A stretch of 64,000 nucleotides of DNA from Coriaria nepalensis (lineage: Eukaryota > Streptophyta > Magnoliopsida > Cucurbitales > Coriariaceae): contig CP114487.1 in NCBI GenBank assembly GCA_027186245.1, forward strand, positions 1,364,001 through 1,428,000, written 5' to 3'. Positions 50,764 to 62,257 of this stretch are shown here, one piece after another (position 1 is the first letter of the stretch; every line of letters starts with the position of its first letter). Under the pieces are notes generated by a model that was given only the letters and a program-made list of their open reading frames with translations, had not been told where the DNA came from and did not search any database. The translations under genes and the position numbers were made by a program.

Positions 50764-53599
50764 ATGGCATCCTCGGCCACATTCTCTGCGGTCGCTGCTT
50801 CTCTTTCAAGTACTAGCTCACCTGTGCTCCCTCGCCGCTCCTCTACGCGCCATTTCGCACCGTCGACTTACGGAACCAGAATTCTCCGGCAGAGTACCGT
50901 TTGTGCGGTATCCAGTCAGAAAATTGCGTTGCAGAGACGGAAGCTCGGTGATTCCGACCTTGAAATCAGCGAGATTACTCTCGGAACGGTATTCTTTATT
51001 AGCTCATTTTTTTTTTCTTTTTTTCTTTTTAAATCGAAATGCCGGACCTATCTTCGATCAATTTTCCACTGAGTTATTATGTTCCGTATTGAAATTGAAC
51101 TAACATTGTGTATTTTTTTTCTCATGCTTAATTGCTTCGACGAATGAAATAGTTCCATCTTTGATTGTGTATGGAGTGTGGACATTACTAAAAATTTTAG
51201 GTAGTTTACTGCTATAATCGGGAATGATTGTGTGAGACTGATTGGATCATTTGATGTATGCGTTCAGATGACTTTCGGGCAGCAAAACACAGAGAAAGAA
51301 GCTCATGAACTGCTCAGTTATGCTTTTGAAAATGGCATCAATATTCTTGATACTGCCGAGGCTGTAAGTTTTAAGTTTTCTTTTCCACTCTACCAACTTA
51401 GAAAAGATTGGATAGTTTGATTTGTAAGCAAAAAATAAGTAAACAAACTGATGGTATATTTGGTTATTGATATATAATCAGGAAAGTTATTAGCTTCTAT
51501 TTCTGATTTATTTCAACTTTCACTATGCAGTATCCGGTCCCCCTAAAAAAGGAGACCCAAGGAAGAACCGACATCTATGTTGGTAATTGGCTCAAGTCCC
51601 AACCTCGTGATAAGGTACTTTACTAATAATTTTGATAGAGTATAAAGTAACCCCTGGAAACAAGCATAGAAAGCTGATCATCTTGATGCTTGGGTCTCTG
51701 ATGCGGTTACTGACATTAGGTGATTGTGGCAACAAAAGTTAGTGGTTATTCGGAGAGAACAACATATTTGCGTGACAGCGGAAAGGTTTTGCGAGTGGAT
51801 CGTGACAATATCAGAGAAAGTGTAGAGAAAAGCCTCAAACGACTCAATACTGATTACATTGACTTGCTGCAAATTCACTGGTAGGTTCATTTTCCTTTGT
51901 TACCTGATCCTATAAAATCTAAAATTGCAGGATGTACCTATTTGTACTTGTTTCAAGTGACTCTCTTTTCCACTTTAATCTCTCGCCCATATGAGACCGA
52001 GTGCATATCATATATCTGACTAGTCAACCTATTTAACCAACTTATGGACCTACCGACTAATCAGACCCAGGTTATGGAACTTACATATCCTGATAAGTTG
52101 ATTTATTATCTTCTGCTTCAATTCAGGCCAGATCGTTATGCACCACTGTTTGGTGAGTTTTCTTATAATTATTCAAAATGGAGGCCAAGTGTGCCATTTG
52201 TGGAGCAACTGGAGGCCTTTCAGGAACTCATTGAGGAAGGAAAGGTAGAACCATCTTAACAATTTAGATAAACTATAGTTTTCTTGTGACCGTAGATCTC
52301 ATTTTTTTAAAGATGAACAACCAAACCTCCATCACCTGTTAGTGACGTATGAAATTTAGATTCTATTTTAAATCTAAACGCAGATAGTGCTAGCTAATCA
52401 TTAAGATCTTTTGCATATTATGATTATAGTCTCATGATCAAGTCAATATATAACATCGAGGCCTTTGGAATATATAATGAAACTATCAATATAGAACCTA
52501 CATTAAAATATGTCCTGCTATCCTTTGTTGATTAGTAGCTAGCTGCTTGTCACTGATACGAGTTTGTTGCTTCACCCCATATTTAGGTACGCTATATTGG
52601 TGTTTCCAATGAAACTTCCTACGGAGTAATGGAGTTTGTTCATGCAGCAAAAACCAAAGGATTACCAAAGATCATTAGCATCCAAAACAATTACAGTCTG
52701 TTATTCAGATGTCGTTTCGAAGGTAAACTCTTTTCAAAAAAATTTCCAAACAGACTTTGTAAAAAAATAATTAATAATAAAATGAAAGTTAATAGTAGGG
52801 GGATCAAACTAGGCTGCCTTGACAACCATCCACACCAACCATATGGATGGTTGCGAAGTCACCCTTTGTCTAAGTTTTGTTTAAGTTTAGTCTCCCTATC
52901 ATTTTCCACAAATAACTAATAATTTCATCTTTCATTCATGCTCTTAATGCTAGTTATGTTCCTCTATGATCATCAATTCATAACATAACTAAAATTTCTT
53001 GCAATCCATTTCCTAAGAAAACTGGTCTTTTTTACCTTATCGACTCCTTTTATTTATTTTGGAAACTTTGGTCATTTTGCAGTTGATCTTGCTGAAGTTT
53101 GCCATCTGAATAATTACAATATCGGCTTACTTTCTTACTCCCCTCTAGCTGGTGGAGCATTGAGTGGAAAATACTTAGATAGCAATTCTGAGGCTGCCAA
53201 AACTGGAAGATTTAACCTATTCCCTGGCTACATGGAAAGATATAACAAATCCATTGCCAAGGTTAGACATTTTTATAACACACTGAGGCTACCCAAAAAA
53301 AAGAAAAACAATATCTATGTATTTACATATAAAATTTTCAAATGACTATCATATTACAGGAAGCGACTATAAAATATGTGGAGTTGGCCAAGAAGCACGG
53401 CTTAAGTCCAGTTCAGCTTGCCCTTGGATTTGCTAGAGACAGGCCATTTATGACAAGTTCGATTATAGGTGCAACCTCCATGGAGCAATTGAAGGAAGAC
53501 ATTGATGCTTTTGTGACAACAGTGAGGCCTTTGCCCGAAGAAGTATTAACAGACATTGAAGATCTATTCAAGAGATACAGAGATCCAGCTGTCCTCTAG
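50764..53599 (+). CDS. Plastid aldo-keto reductase (Tas-like, At1g04420 type)
   Basis: Eight exons: 50764-50988, 51268-51363, 51531-51614, 51720-51880, 52127-52244, 52587-52722, 53083-53261, 53360-53599; 412 aa. The Ser/Ala/Arg-rich first 50 or so residues look like a chloroplast transit peptide. The body follows the bacterial Tas/YghZ-like layout: RRKLGDSDLEISEITLGTMT, the catalytic Asp and Tyr in ILDTAEAYPVP, Lys in VIVATKVSG, and His in DLLQIHWPDRY; the NADPH-binding end has GATSMEQLKEDIDAF. AKRs reduce carbonyls with NADPH; the physiological substrate is not known. At1g04420 sits next to cytosolic MDH1 At1g04410 in Arabidopsis (recollection), consistent with the MDH gene 7 kb away. Confidence 0.92.
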
Positions 53600-53987
53600 G
53601 TCTCTCACTGATAGAATTGTATCCTTAAAATATGTCAATTCAAATAATACCATCCATCATTCGTTTCTTTTGGTATGTGTGATTATGTAACGATCACAAA
53701 TAGATCAACAAACCTTTTACAGTGAAATCAACCAAGAACAGGGGAATGGATAAAGAACACAGTATCTGAGTATGGCGTTACGATTAACTTTTTTTGGTCA
53801 TTTACATCTCAGCCATTCTTTCAACAACCATGCCTAGTTTTATCCTTTTTGTAATTGCAGGAAATTGTTTTTTTTGGGCAACTTCAGATTGCAAAACATG
53901 GGATTTGAACAAGAGGTCGTCGCCTATGGCAAGACTGTTGCCGAATGCTTTAGGTCAAATTTTGTTAGAATAAGGAAAACTGGTAAA

Positions 53988-54007
53988 GGGGGGGGGGGGG
54001 GGGGGGG
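53988..54007 (+). repeat. Poly(G) run of 20
   Basis: Twenty consecutive G, an unusually long homopolymer for a plant genome. It can form G-quadruplex structures, and its exact length is prone to sequencing error. Confidence 0.85.
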
Positions 54008-54251
54008 AAGATGGAATTCATATGTGAACTATCCCATTGCGCCACGTGTACAGTCAAACAGAGGAAAAATAAGGAAAAATAAATAACGATAATAATAATA
54101 ATAATTAATTGAAAAGAAGTTAAGTTAGTTGATAAACGTGGATGCAGGCAAAGAAGCGCGCCAAAGTCTCGCTCTCTTTTCCTGTAAGCTGCAAGCTTTC
54201 CTAAACATAGGACCGCTTACTTCCTTTTATCTCGCCCTTACCTCTCATCCT

Positions 54252-54284
54252 TCTCTCTCGCTCTCTCTCTCTCACACACACACA
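54252..54284 (+). repeat. (CT)n-(CA)n compound microsatellite in PRAF leader region
   Basis: TCTCTC.. then CACACA.., probably in the promoter or 5' leader of the downstream PH-RCC1-FYVE gene. Confidence 0.85.
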
Positions 54285-54656
54285 TTGATACCCATTTTGT
54301 TCATCATCAACCCGCACAAAATCATCAAATTTCCTCGTGTCCTAGACAGGGTGATTATTTCGTACGAAGATCTACATCTGGGTAATTTCTTTTTCCGATA
54401 GAGAAGGCCTGAATCTTGAAGAAATCAGTGATTATTGAGGTTTTCAAGCTTCGATTGATATTGGTTACTTTTTTTTGTCACTGCTGGAAAAGGGTATTGA
54501 GAAGTTTGATGAAAGTAGAAGAAAGCAGCGATATATGCAGCAGCATCTATGAAGACCGGGGCCCGCAAGTCGCCACCACACCACCTGATGCAGTTGTCGA
54601 TTGTCGACATTGAAAATAAGCTTCTTCTTTCGGCGACTTCCTCTCGATTTTCTCAG

Positions 54657-54659
54657 ATG
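54657..54659 (+). promoter_or_regulatory. Overlapping upstream AUG before the PRAF start
   Basis: ATGGAATGGCAG: the first ATG is 5 bp upstream of the true start and in another frame; its reading frame would run past exon 1 and stop in exon 2. It may lower translation by leaky scanning, unless transcription or splicing removes it (it follows TTCTCAG, a possible acceptor). Confidence 0.4.
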
Positions 54660-54661
54660 GA

Positions 54662-57600
54662 ATGGCAGATCCTGCTAGTTTTGGCAATCACGAGCGCGAC
54701 CTCGAGCAAGTGAGTATTCAAATTCCTTACACTCTCCTCTTTAATATCCTGATTTTTCTGGATTCTTTTGGGATTCCCCTCAATGTATTGGATTTGTACC
54801 TTTTCCGGAATCCAAAATTAAACACAAGGGAGAAGGAAGGTAACACAGACATCAATAGTGAAAATCTCAACGAAGATAAATATCTCAAATTGGAAAGCAT
54901 ATTGCAAAATATGTTGATATGCGTTATCTAGGGGAGAGAAAACATGAAAATATATGATACCTAATAATAGCGAACAAAATAAAATTTGATTGTACTTCAT
55001 CTGCGTATGTGTTTGTGAACAGCGAATAGTTTTTTGTGGTTTTAATTTTTAATTAATTTATTTTTTTCCTGATACTTTGATCTTTCATTTGAAGGCACTT
55101 CTTGTATTAAAGAAGGGAACTCAGTTACTCAAGTACAGCCGAAAAGGAAAGCCAAAGTTCCGCTCATTCAGACTTTCTGCAGTAAGTTGTTTTTTCATAT
55201 ATATGGGGACATTTCAGAAACAGTTAAAACAAAATCCATGTATTTCTTATCATGAGCTTGTAATGGACATGGATTTCAATATTTTAGTTTGATTCAATTC
55301 ACAGGACGAAACAACACTGATTTGGTACTCTCATGCAGAAGAAAAGACTTTGAAATTGTCAACCGTCTCTCGTATTATTTCTGGACAGAGAACTGTGAGT
55401 TAATATTACTTTATAGATGCAGAAACTAACATAACAATTTGTCTGTTAACAAGCTGGACTATTGTAACTATAATTTCTTTGAATTATGTCTTGACAGGCT
55501 GTGTTTAAAAGGTTTTTGCGACCTGAAAAGGAATACTTATCGTTTTCACTTTTATATAAAAACGGGGAAAGGTCACTTGACCTGGTTAGTGAAACTCACA
55601 AGCATCTGCTTTCTATTGAACTCCCCTTACCTTTTTTATTACATAGTGTAGTAAGTTGTATTCATCTCTGACCTTTTTTTTGCCCCTCTCTTCTTATATA
55701 TAGATCTGCAAGGACAAAGCTGAGGTAGAGCTCTGGTTTTCAGGTATTAAATCATTAATTTCCAGAGAACAACGTCGACATACTAGAAGTGATATTTCAG
55801 ATGTAAGTTTCGCAAAAGAAAAAAAAAGCCTCATTTTTACCTTTAAAAAACTGCAGCTTACATATGTTTGTGTTTCTTTTCTACAGTTGCAAGATGCAGA
55901 CTTCTGTAAGTTTAATCGCACCTTTGGTCCAAACTCTGACATCAATCCAGGTGTAATTTGTGGAAGAGACTCTGTAGATCTACACACTCGTGAATCTTCA
56001 TTTCTCGCAAGCTCAGATGCAGGTTCAGAACGATCAAACATGCAACTAAGAGCAAGTGGTGGAGATGGCTTTCGCATTAGTGTATCGAGCACTCCTAGCA
56101 CCTCAAGTGGAGGATCCGGACCCGAAGATATAGAATCTCTAGGAGATGTCTACGTATGGGGAGAGATTTGGTCGGATGCAGTTCTACAAGACAGCTCCAT
56201 GAGCCCCATCTCTATAAAATCTGATGTATTATCTCCAAAACTTTTGGAGTCAAATGTTGTCCTTGACGTTCAACAAATCTCATGTGGGGTCTTCCACATT
56301 GCTCTCGTCACAAGACAAGGTGAGGTTTTCACATGGGGAGAGGAATCAGGGGGAAGACTGGGCCACGGGATTGACAAGGACTTTAGCCGGCCTCGCCTCG
56401 TTGAGTTCCTAGCTGTAAATAACGTTGACTTTGTCGCCTGTGGGGAGAACCACACATGTGCGGTCACTACTTCTGGTGATCTTTTTACTTGGGGTGATGG
56501 GACCCACAATGTCGGGCTTCTCGGCCACGGGACCAAGGTGAGCCATTGGATACCGAAAAGAGTGACCGGTTCTTTCGAAGGACTACAAGTTCTGTCAGTT
56601 GCTTGCGGCACATGGCATTCAGCAGTGGCAACTTCTAGTGGAAAACTATTTACATTTGGAGACGGAACATATGGAGTTTTAGGGCATGGGGATCGAGAAA
56701 GTTGTTTGTATCCTAAGGAGGTTCAACTTCTAAGCGGACTCAAAACACTTAAGGTGGCCTGTGGGATGTGGCACACAGCTGCTATTGTAGAGGTCAAGGG
56801 CCAAAATGGTAGAAACATGTCCTCAAGGAAATTGTTTACATGGGGCGATGGCGATAAGAATCGGTTAGGTCATGGAAGCAAGGAAACTCATCTTCTTCCC
56901 ACTTGTGTTTCTTCTCTTATAGATTATAGCTTTCAGCAGCTAGCATGTGGACACACTATGACTGTCGGATTAACGACATCAGGACATGTGTTTGCAATGG
57001 GTGGGACCGGACACGGTCAGTTAGGAAACCCCAACTCGGACGGGACCTTACCTTGTTTGGTACAAGAAAGATTAGTGGGTGAATTTGTTGAACAGATAGC
57101 TTGTGGGACCTACCATGTGGCAGTTTTGACATCAAGAAGTGAAGTGTACACTTGGGGAAGAGGAGCGAATGGAAGATTAGGACATGGAGATACCGAGGAT
57201 CGGAATACTCCAACATTGGTCGAAGCACTTAGAGATAGACATGTGAAGAATATATCTTGTGGGTCCAATTTCATGGCTTGTATATGCCTTCATAAGTGGG
57301 TTTCTGGAGCCGACCAATCGATTTGCTCAGGTTGTAGACAAGCCTTCGGTTTTACAAGAAAGCGGCATAACTGTTATCATTGTGGATTGGTTCATTGCCA
57401 TTCTTGTAGCTCGAAAAGGGCATTGAAAGCAGCATTGGCTCCTACTCCGGGAAAACCTCATAGAGTTTGCGATTCTTGTTATGCGAAACTGAAATCGGCT
57501 GAGGCCGGTAATTCTTCCGGTGCTTTTAGAAGATTAATGGCCCCACGCCGTACGATTGATTCGAGGGATAGATTTGATCGGGGAGAGGTGAGGTCGTCTT

Positions 57601-58921
57601 GCATTCTTCTCTCTCAAACCACTGAGCCAGTGAAATATCTCGAGATCCTATCAGGCAAGCCCGGGACTAGAGCCGAGGAGACTTCTATGGTCTGGGCTTC
57701 TCAAGTTCCGTCTCTTCAACAACTGAAGGACATTGCTTTTCCAAGCTCATTGAGTGCTCTTCATAATGCTTTGAAACCGGTTCTACAGACATCACCTCAG
57801 CCGTCGGTCACCCCGAGATCTTCCTCACCGTATTCTAGAAAACCAAGCCCACCTCGGTCAACTACCCCAGCTTTCTCAAGAAGTGTTATTGATAGTCTTA
57901 AGAAGTCAAACGAGATGTTGAATCAAGAACTGACCAAGTTGCAAAACCAAGTATTGATTTATTTTATTTTTTTCTCACTTCTGTTTGTGAAATTTCTAAT
58001 AGTCATGATTTTCATCATACTTTCTGAAATAACCCTGTTTTGTTTTATTCCATATCTGCTGCAGGTTAAGAGTTTGAGGCAAAAGAGTGATCTTCAAGAT
58101 GGAGAAATGCAGAAACTGAAGAAAAATGCAAAAGAAGCAACCTCATTAGCCGAAGATGAAGCTTCTAAGAGTAGAAGCGCCAAAGTGTTGCTTAAAGCAC
58201 TAACAGAACAGGTACTTCTGAATTTGTGCAAATTTTATCCCCCTTTTTCTATGATGTCAATAGCCATTATTCGGGTATTAAGAATGTTCTTTTTCAGTTG
58301 AAGGAGGTGACAGAAAAGCTGCCTGCGGAGATTTCCGAGAAGGGAGATTTGAAAGCCATACATGCTCAAGCTGAAGCATTTCTAAACACAAGTACCTGTT
58401 CAGATATTACACGAAACCTGTATAAGGAGAATCTGCCTGTTCATGAAGACGGTAAGAAAACATCTTCAAACATGAGAGGAGATGTTCCTCAAAGCTCGGA
58501 AAGTGCTGCCATGGACAAGAGGGAGAATGAAAAACAAGTTATCGAACAGTTTGAACCGGGCGTTTATGTAACTCTAGTTGTGCTTCAAAATGGTAGTAAG
58601 GTTTTCAAGCGAGTTAGATTCAGGTAAAAAAAGTAATAATGATAAATAATTAATAATACTTCATATACTCGGAAATTCTTCTTATGCAAGTCTGAATTCG
58701 TGAATGTTTTTTCTGAATGTTTAAGTCATTTTTGTTGCAGTAAAAGGAGATTTGATGAGCATCAAGCAGAAGATTGGTGGAACAAAAACAAAGATAGGTT
58801 GCTAAAGAAATACAACCAATCATCACCAGTGACAAGTATGACTCCAGGCGCAGCACCGGCCAGAAATCCGGCTTCGAGCGATGAAAACAAAGAGACAACA
58901 TCTTCATCTTCTGAAACTTAG
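54662..58921 (+). CDS. PH-RCC1-FYVE-BRX protein (PRAF family)
   Basis: Nine exons: 54662-54709, 55095-55181, 55305-55394, 55498-55584, 55704-55802, 55887-57950, 58065-58211, 58298-58623, 58741-58921; 1042 aa. In order: a PH domain (about 10-130; [40 protein letters not shown]); seven RCC1 blades in the long exon 6 (about 180-600; repeated WG(D/E)xxxGRLGHG and ACGxxHT); a FYVE-type zinc finger at about 607-675 with the plant variant [10 protein letters not shown]; a coiled coil encoded by exons 6-8; and a BRX domain near 957-1010 ([32 protein letters not shown]). Such proteins bind phosphoinositides and act as Rab/ARA GEF-like or polarity-related adaptors. An out-of-frame ATG at 54657 overlaps the start. 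Arabidopsis relatives include At1g76950 and At5g42140. Confidence 0.95.
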
Positions 58922-59284
58922 TTTTCATATCATAGTTAATCTTTTATTCTTTTTCAATTTTTCATTCATCATTTGTGATATTGGATGATCATTCCGTGTT
59001 AGATTGATCTTTTTTCCATTTCTATGTCACAAGCTCTTGAGAACGTTCTTACCCTACGCAGCCGCTAAACATTCATCCTTAATATCAAATAAGATTTATG
59101 CGTACAAAGGTAACTAAAATATCTCAAAACATGCAACAAAACAACATCGTGTCTTAATAAAACACAAACTCCTCAAGCACATTTCCTAATACACATAACA
59201 AACGTTAAAACTTGTGCGTAAGTTTTCACAATTAGCAACTCAAAGTCACTCAAACTAAAACATCTTCTTAACTTCACCATCACC
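58922..59284. other. Intergenic between PRAF and FAD4-like remnant
   Basis: PRAF 3' UTR and short AT-rich DNA; nothing else seen. Confidence 0.5.
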
Positions 59285-60038
59285 ATGTTAGCAACCTCAT
59301 CCCCCTCTCCAATTCTGTGCACGCATATGGGATGCTCATCCGCCCCCATGAGGTCCATGACCGCCTTGAAACCTAAGCCTACCAGCCATAACAAACTAGG
59401 CAGACTCAAGGACCGGCTGACCCACCGCGCATGGTTTGCAAGCGGGTGCACCATATTTGTCTTGTCTCTATCAAGATCAATCATAGGTTCAGCCAATTCA
59501 CACATATGGCTCGAACCCACTTTAGCCACCTTGACCGCCTACATCTTACCCGGCCTTGGCTCAAGCGTTTACCATTGGGTTATTGACAATTACGGAAGTG
59601 GTTCCACCCCGATTTTCAGCTCTCAAATAGTTGGATTTGAAGGGCACGATGACACCCCTATGTTAATCACTAAGACTCCAATTGAGACAAATTTACACCC
59701 CCTTGCACAGGGTGTGACTCTTATCCTCCTCCCGGTTTTTACACGGGCTCCTAAGCGTGGTCTCAGGTTGTGTAATGTTTAGCAAGCAATTTCACTCTTG
59801 GGCCCACAGTGCGAAGAGCTGGCTGCCGCCATTGGTGGCAGCAATGCAGGAATATGGGGCTGTTTTACCACGGTCTCAACATGACAAACCCCATGGGCCT
59901 CCTTATAACAACTATTGCATAGTGAATGGGGTTTGGAACAAGTTTTTGGACGAGTATAAGGTTTTTCAGGCAGTGGAGATTGTTCTGTTTCTTATGTTGG
60001 GTGTGAAGCCTAAATCATGGTGTGAGCATAGCTCCTAA
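59285..60038 (+). pseudogene. FAD4-like plastid desaturase (TMEM189/CarF family) pseudogene
   Basis: The first frame reads MLATSSPSPILCTHMGCSSA, then SHNKLGRLKDRLTHRAWFAS, WLEPTLATLTAYILPGLGSS, VYHWVIDNYGSGSTPIFSSQ and LHPLAQGVTLILLPV, clearly the FAD4 (trans-16:1 palmitate desaturase) family. At about 59740-59760 the frame breaks and roughly a TM segment is missing; the next frame continues FSKQFHSWAHSAKSWLPPLV, NNYCIVNGVWNKFLDEYKVF and ends at 60038. Of the His boxes expected in the family, the first is damaged (EGHDD for EGHH) and the last is changed (QHDKPHG for QHAEHH), while QFHSWAH survives. Lost metal ligands plus the frameshift support a pseudogene. FAD4-like genes are intronless, as here. 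Confidence 0.82.
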
Positions 60039-60381
60039 TTTATAATTTATAGTTAATGATGATTAAAATGATTGGTTTTATCATTTAGTTGTTTTAAAAA
60101 AAATTAAAATAATAATAATAATCAGAGGAAATTATAAAGAATTACAATTTGTTGCTTGTAGAAAAAGAAAAAAAAAAGAAATTAAATAAAATCTTGCTAA
60201 TGATAATTTTTGTATACCTTGAACGCCGTACTATTTATATAGTGGATCATAATTTTGTTTTGAGTTTTCCCGGGAAAAGGAAACCATTTTCCCGGAATTT
60301 GGAAGTTGTGAGTTACTGCTCCGAATTGCGTTGAAGAAAAACTGCGATCAATTTCGTCCTTCACGGCTTGTTTCAATCCGA
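60039..60381. other. Intergenic before the XBAT-like locus
   Basis: AT-rich, A-run containing DNA; no gene seen. Confidence 0.5.
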
Positions 60382-62257
60382 ATGGGGCAACAGCAATCGA
60401 AGGACGAGCTTCTCCACCAGCAAGTTAGCTACGGCAACACAGAAGGAATCAAGCCCTTCGTAGATACTTGAGAGGTAAACTCTTGCTAGTTATAGTTATG
60501 AGTCGATTCAATCCTTTCTTGCATTCATCCGCGTCGATAATCTTCAATCGGTGTTAAATTTTGTTTCTCTCTGATGACTTCATTACGATTTTTCTGCGCA
60601 GTGGATTGACAGGGAAGGGTAAACCCCTCTGATTCTAGCCTGTATGAATCCTGAGCTTTACAATGCCTTGAATACTTTGGTAGAACTCGGTGCTAATGTC
60701 AATGCATATCGACCTGGTAGACTTTCCTTACAAACTCTCGTTTTGCTCGATCATGCATATGCATTTTTACGAACTCTCTTTTGCACATTGTCTTCCTTTA
60801 TTTGATTGAATGAATTTTGATTATCCTGAATACTCCCCGTTTACTGACTTCTTTAGGTCGTCATGCCTGCAGTCCTTTACATCATGCTGCTAAACGAGGC
60901 CTTGAAAGTACCGTTAAATTGCTTCTCTCTAATGGAGGTTTGTTTCAAATATAGAGTAGAAATTAGTATTCGAGACTAGATATTAATGGAATGGAAGTGT
61001 TTTTTTCTTATGGGTTATTGTTTTCCCAATTTGCAGCAAATTCTTTGCTAATGAATGATGATTGTCATAGTCCACTCGAAGTTGCTACAGCAAAAGACCA
61101 TAGCAATGTAGTTCGTGCAATTGAGGTAAAGATGAATTTTTGAATTGATTCTATCCACATAAATTCAAGTGAGAAGTCAATTCTATTCTCACAATTTGTT
61201 TATAAAGCTCAAATCATTATTCAATCTGTTGCTTCCGATGCTCGTAGAGTCATATTTGTTTGTTCTCTGGTTGTTTGCGGGAGTTTCGTGGGCCCAGATT
61301 TCTTGAGGTACTCGCTCCACAGATGGTTTCAAAGAAAGTGAGTGTTTTTTTGTGCAGCAATCTTACATACAGATTTACTGATGTAGAACGAGATAATTCT
61401 GATTCCAATTGATTTGAAGCTGAAAGGTATTATTTCTTTCGTAAACCAGTTATTATATTTTTGACAGATAATTCTGCAATATTTGTAGTTGGGTTGACCG
61501 ACTTAGACTTGGACCTGCAAGTGAAAGGGGTAAAGAACAACTCCATTGGTTTTCCAATGCTTGGAAAGGAATTCCTCAGGTAACATGCCAACTCTTTTAC
61601 TCTTCATATGTACTACTATTAGATCAATCTAAAATGTGGTCGATGCTGAGATTTTCATTAACATTACTTGCTCATTCTAAGAATCTTAAAGACACACACA
61701 TTTGGGAATATATATCAGAAACACATGCCTCTTTCTTGCCGGACAATCAAACCCCAGTTGTTCCAGCAACTGCGCCACCTGCTACAGAAGATTTGGAATT
61801 AATTATGGCTATTAATGCCTCTATTCAAACAGCTATGCATGAGAGACCACCTGGTCCATCCACACTTGATCTTGGCCCTAATTCAGAAGTTGGTCCCTCC
61901 CGTAGTTTGAATAACCATATTCCTTCAAGTCAAGCCCCAGAATTAGTCCCATTGGCCCCACCAATTTCAGATTCCATTATTGAAGATGGGCCCATTCAAT
62001 ATCCTTCAATTGATGCTAGTGTGGTTGATTTAGCATCCCCAGTTGTCGACAACTTACCTGCCAGAATAGGGGAGAAAGTTGAGAACAGCAGTGGTTCATG
62101 TGTGATATGTTTGGATGCACCGATAGAGGGAACTTGTATACCCTGTTGTCACATGGCTCAGTGCATGTCTTGCTTGAATGAGATCAAATCTAAGAAATGG
62201 GGCTGCCCAGTTTGCCGTGCTAAGATCAACCAGGTAGTGAAGCTATATGCTGTATAA
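60382..62257 (+). pseudogene. Ankyrin-repeat RING E3 ligase (XBAT34/35-like), ankyrin half broken, RING half intact
   Basis: The start MGQQQSKDELLHQQVSYGNT is the N-myristoylation-type leader of XBAT34/35. A one-base loss near 60462 then brings a TGA at 60470. Exon 2 (from about 60602) reads WIDREG*TPLILACMNPELY with TAA for Lys. Later ankyrin exons are recognisable: GRHACSPLHHAAKRGLESTV, MNDDCHSPLEVATAKDHSNV, then SHICLFSGCLREFRGPRFLE. A following segment has Cys losses (WFSNAWKGIPQ for WFCxAC). In contrast, the last exon (about 61670-62257) is a clean frame: LELIMAINASIQTAMHERPP, a Ser/Pro linker and a C3HC4-type RING (CVICLDAPIEGTCIPCCHMA, QCMSCLN, CPVCR) ending KLYAV. Intact relatives are about 460-490 aa. 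A short RING-only product from an internal start (61634) is conceivable. Confidence 0.78.
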
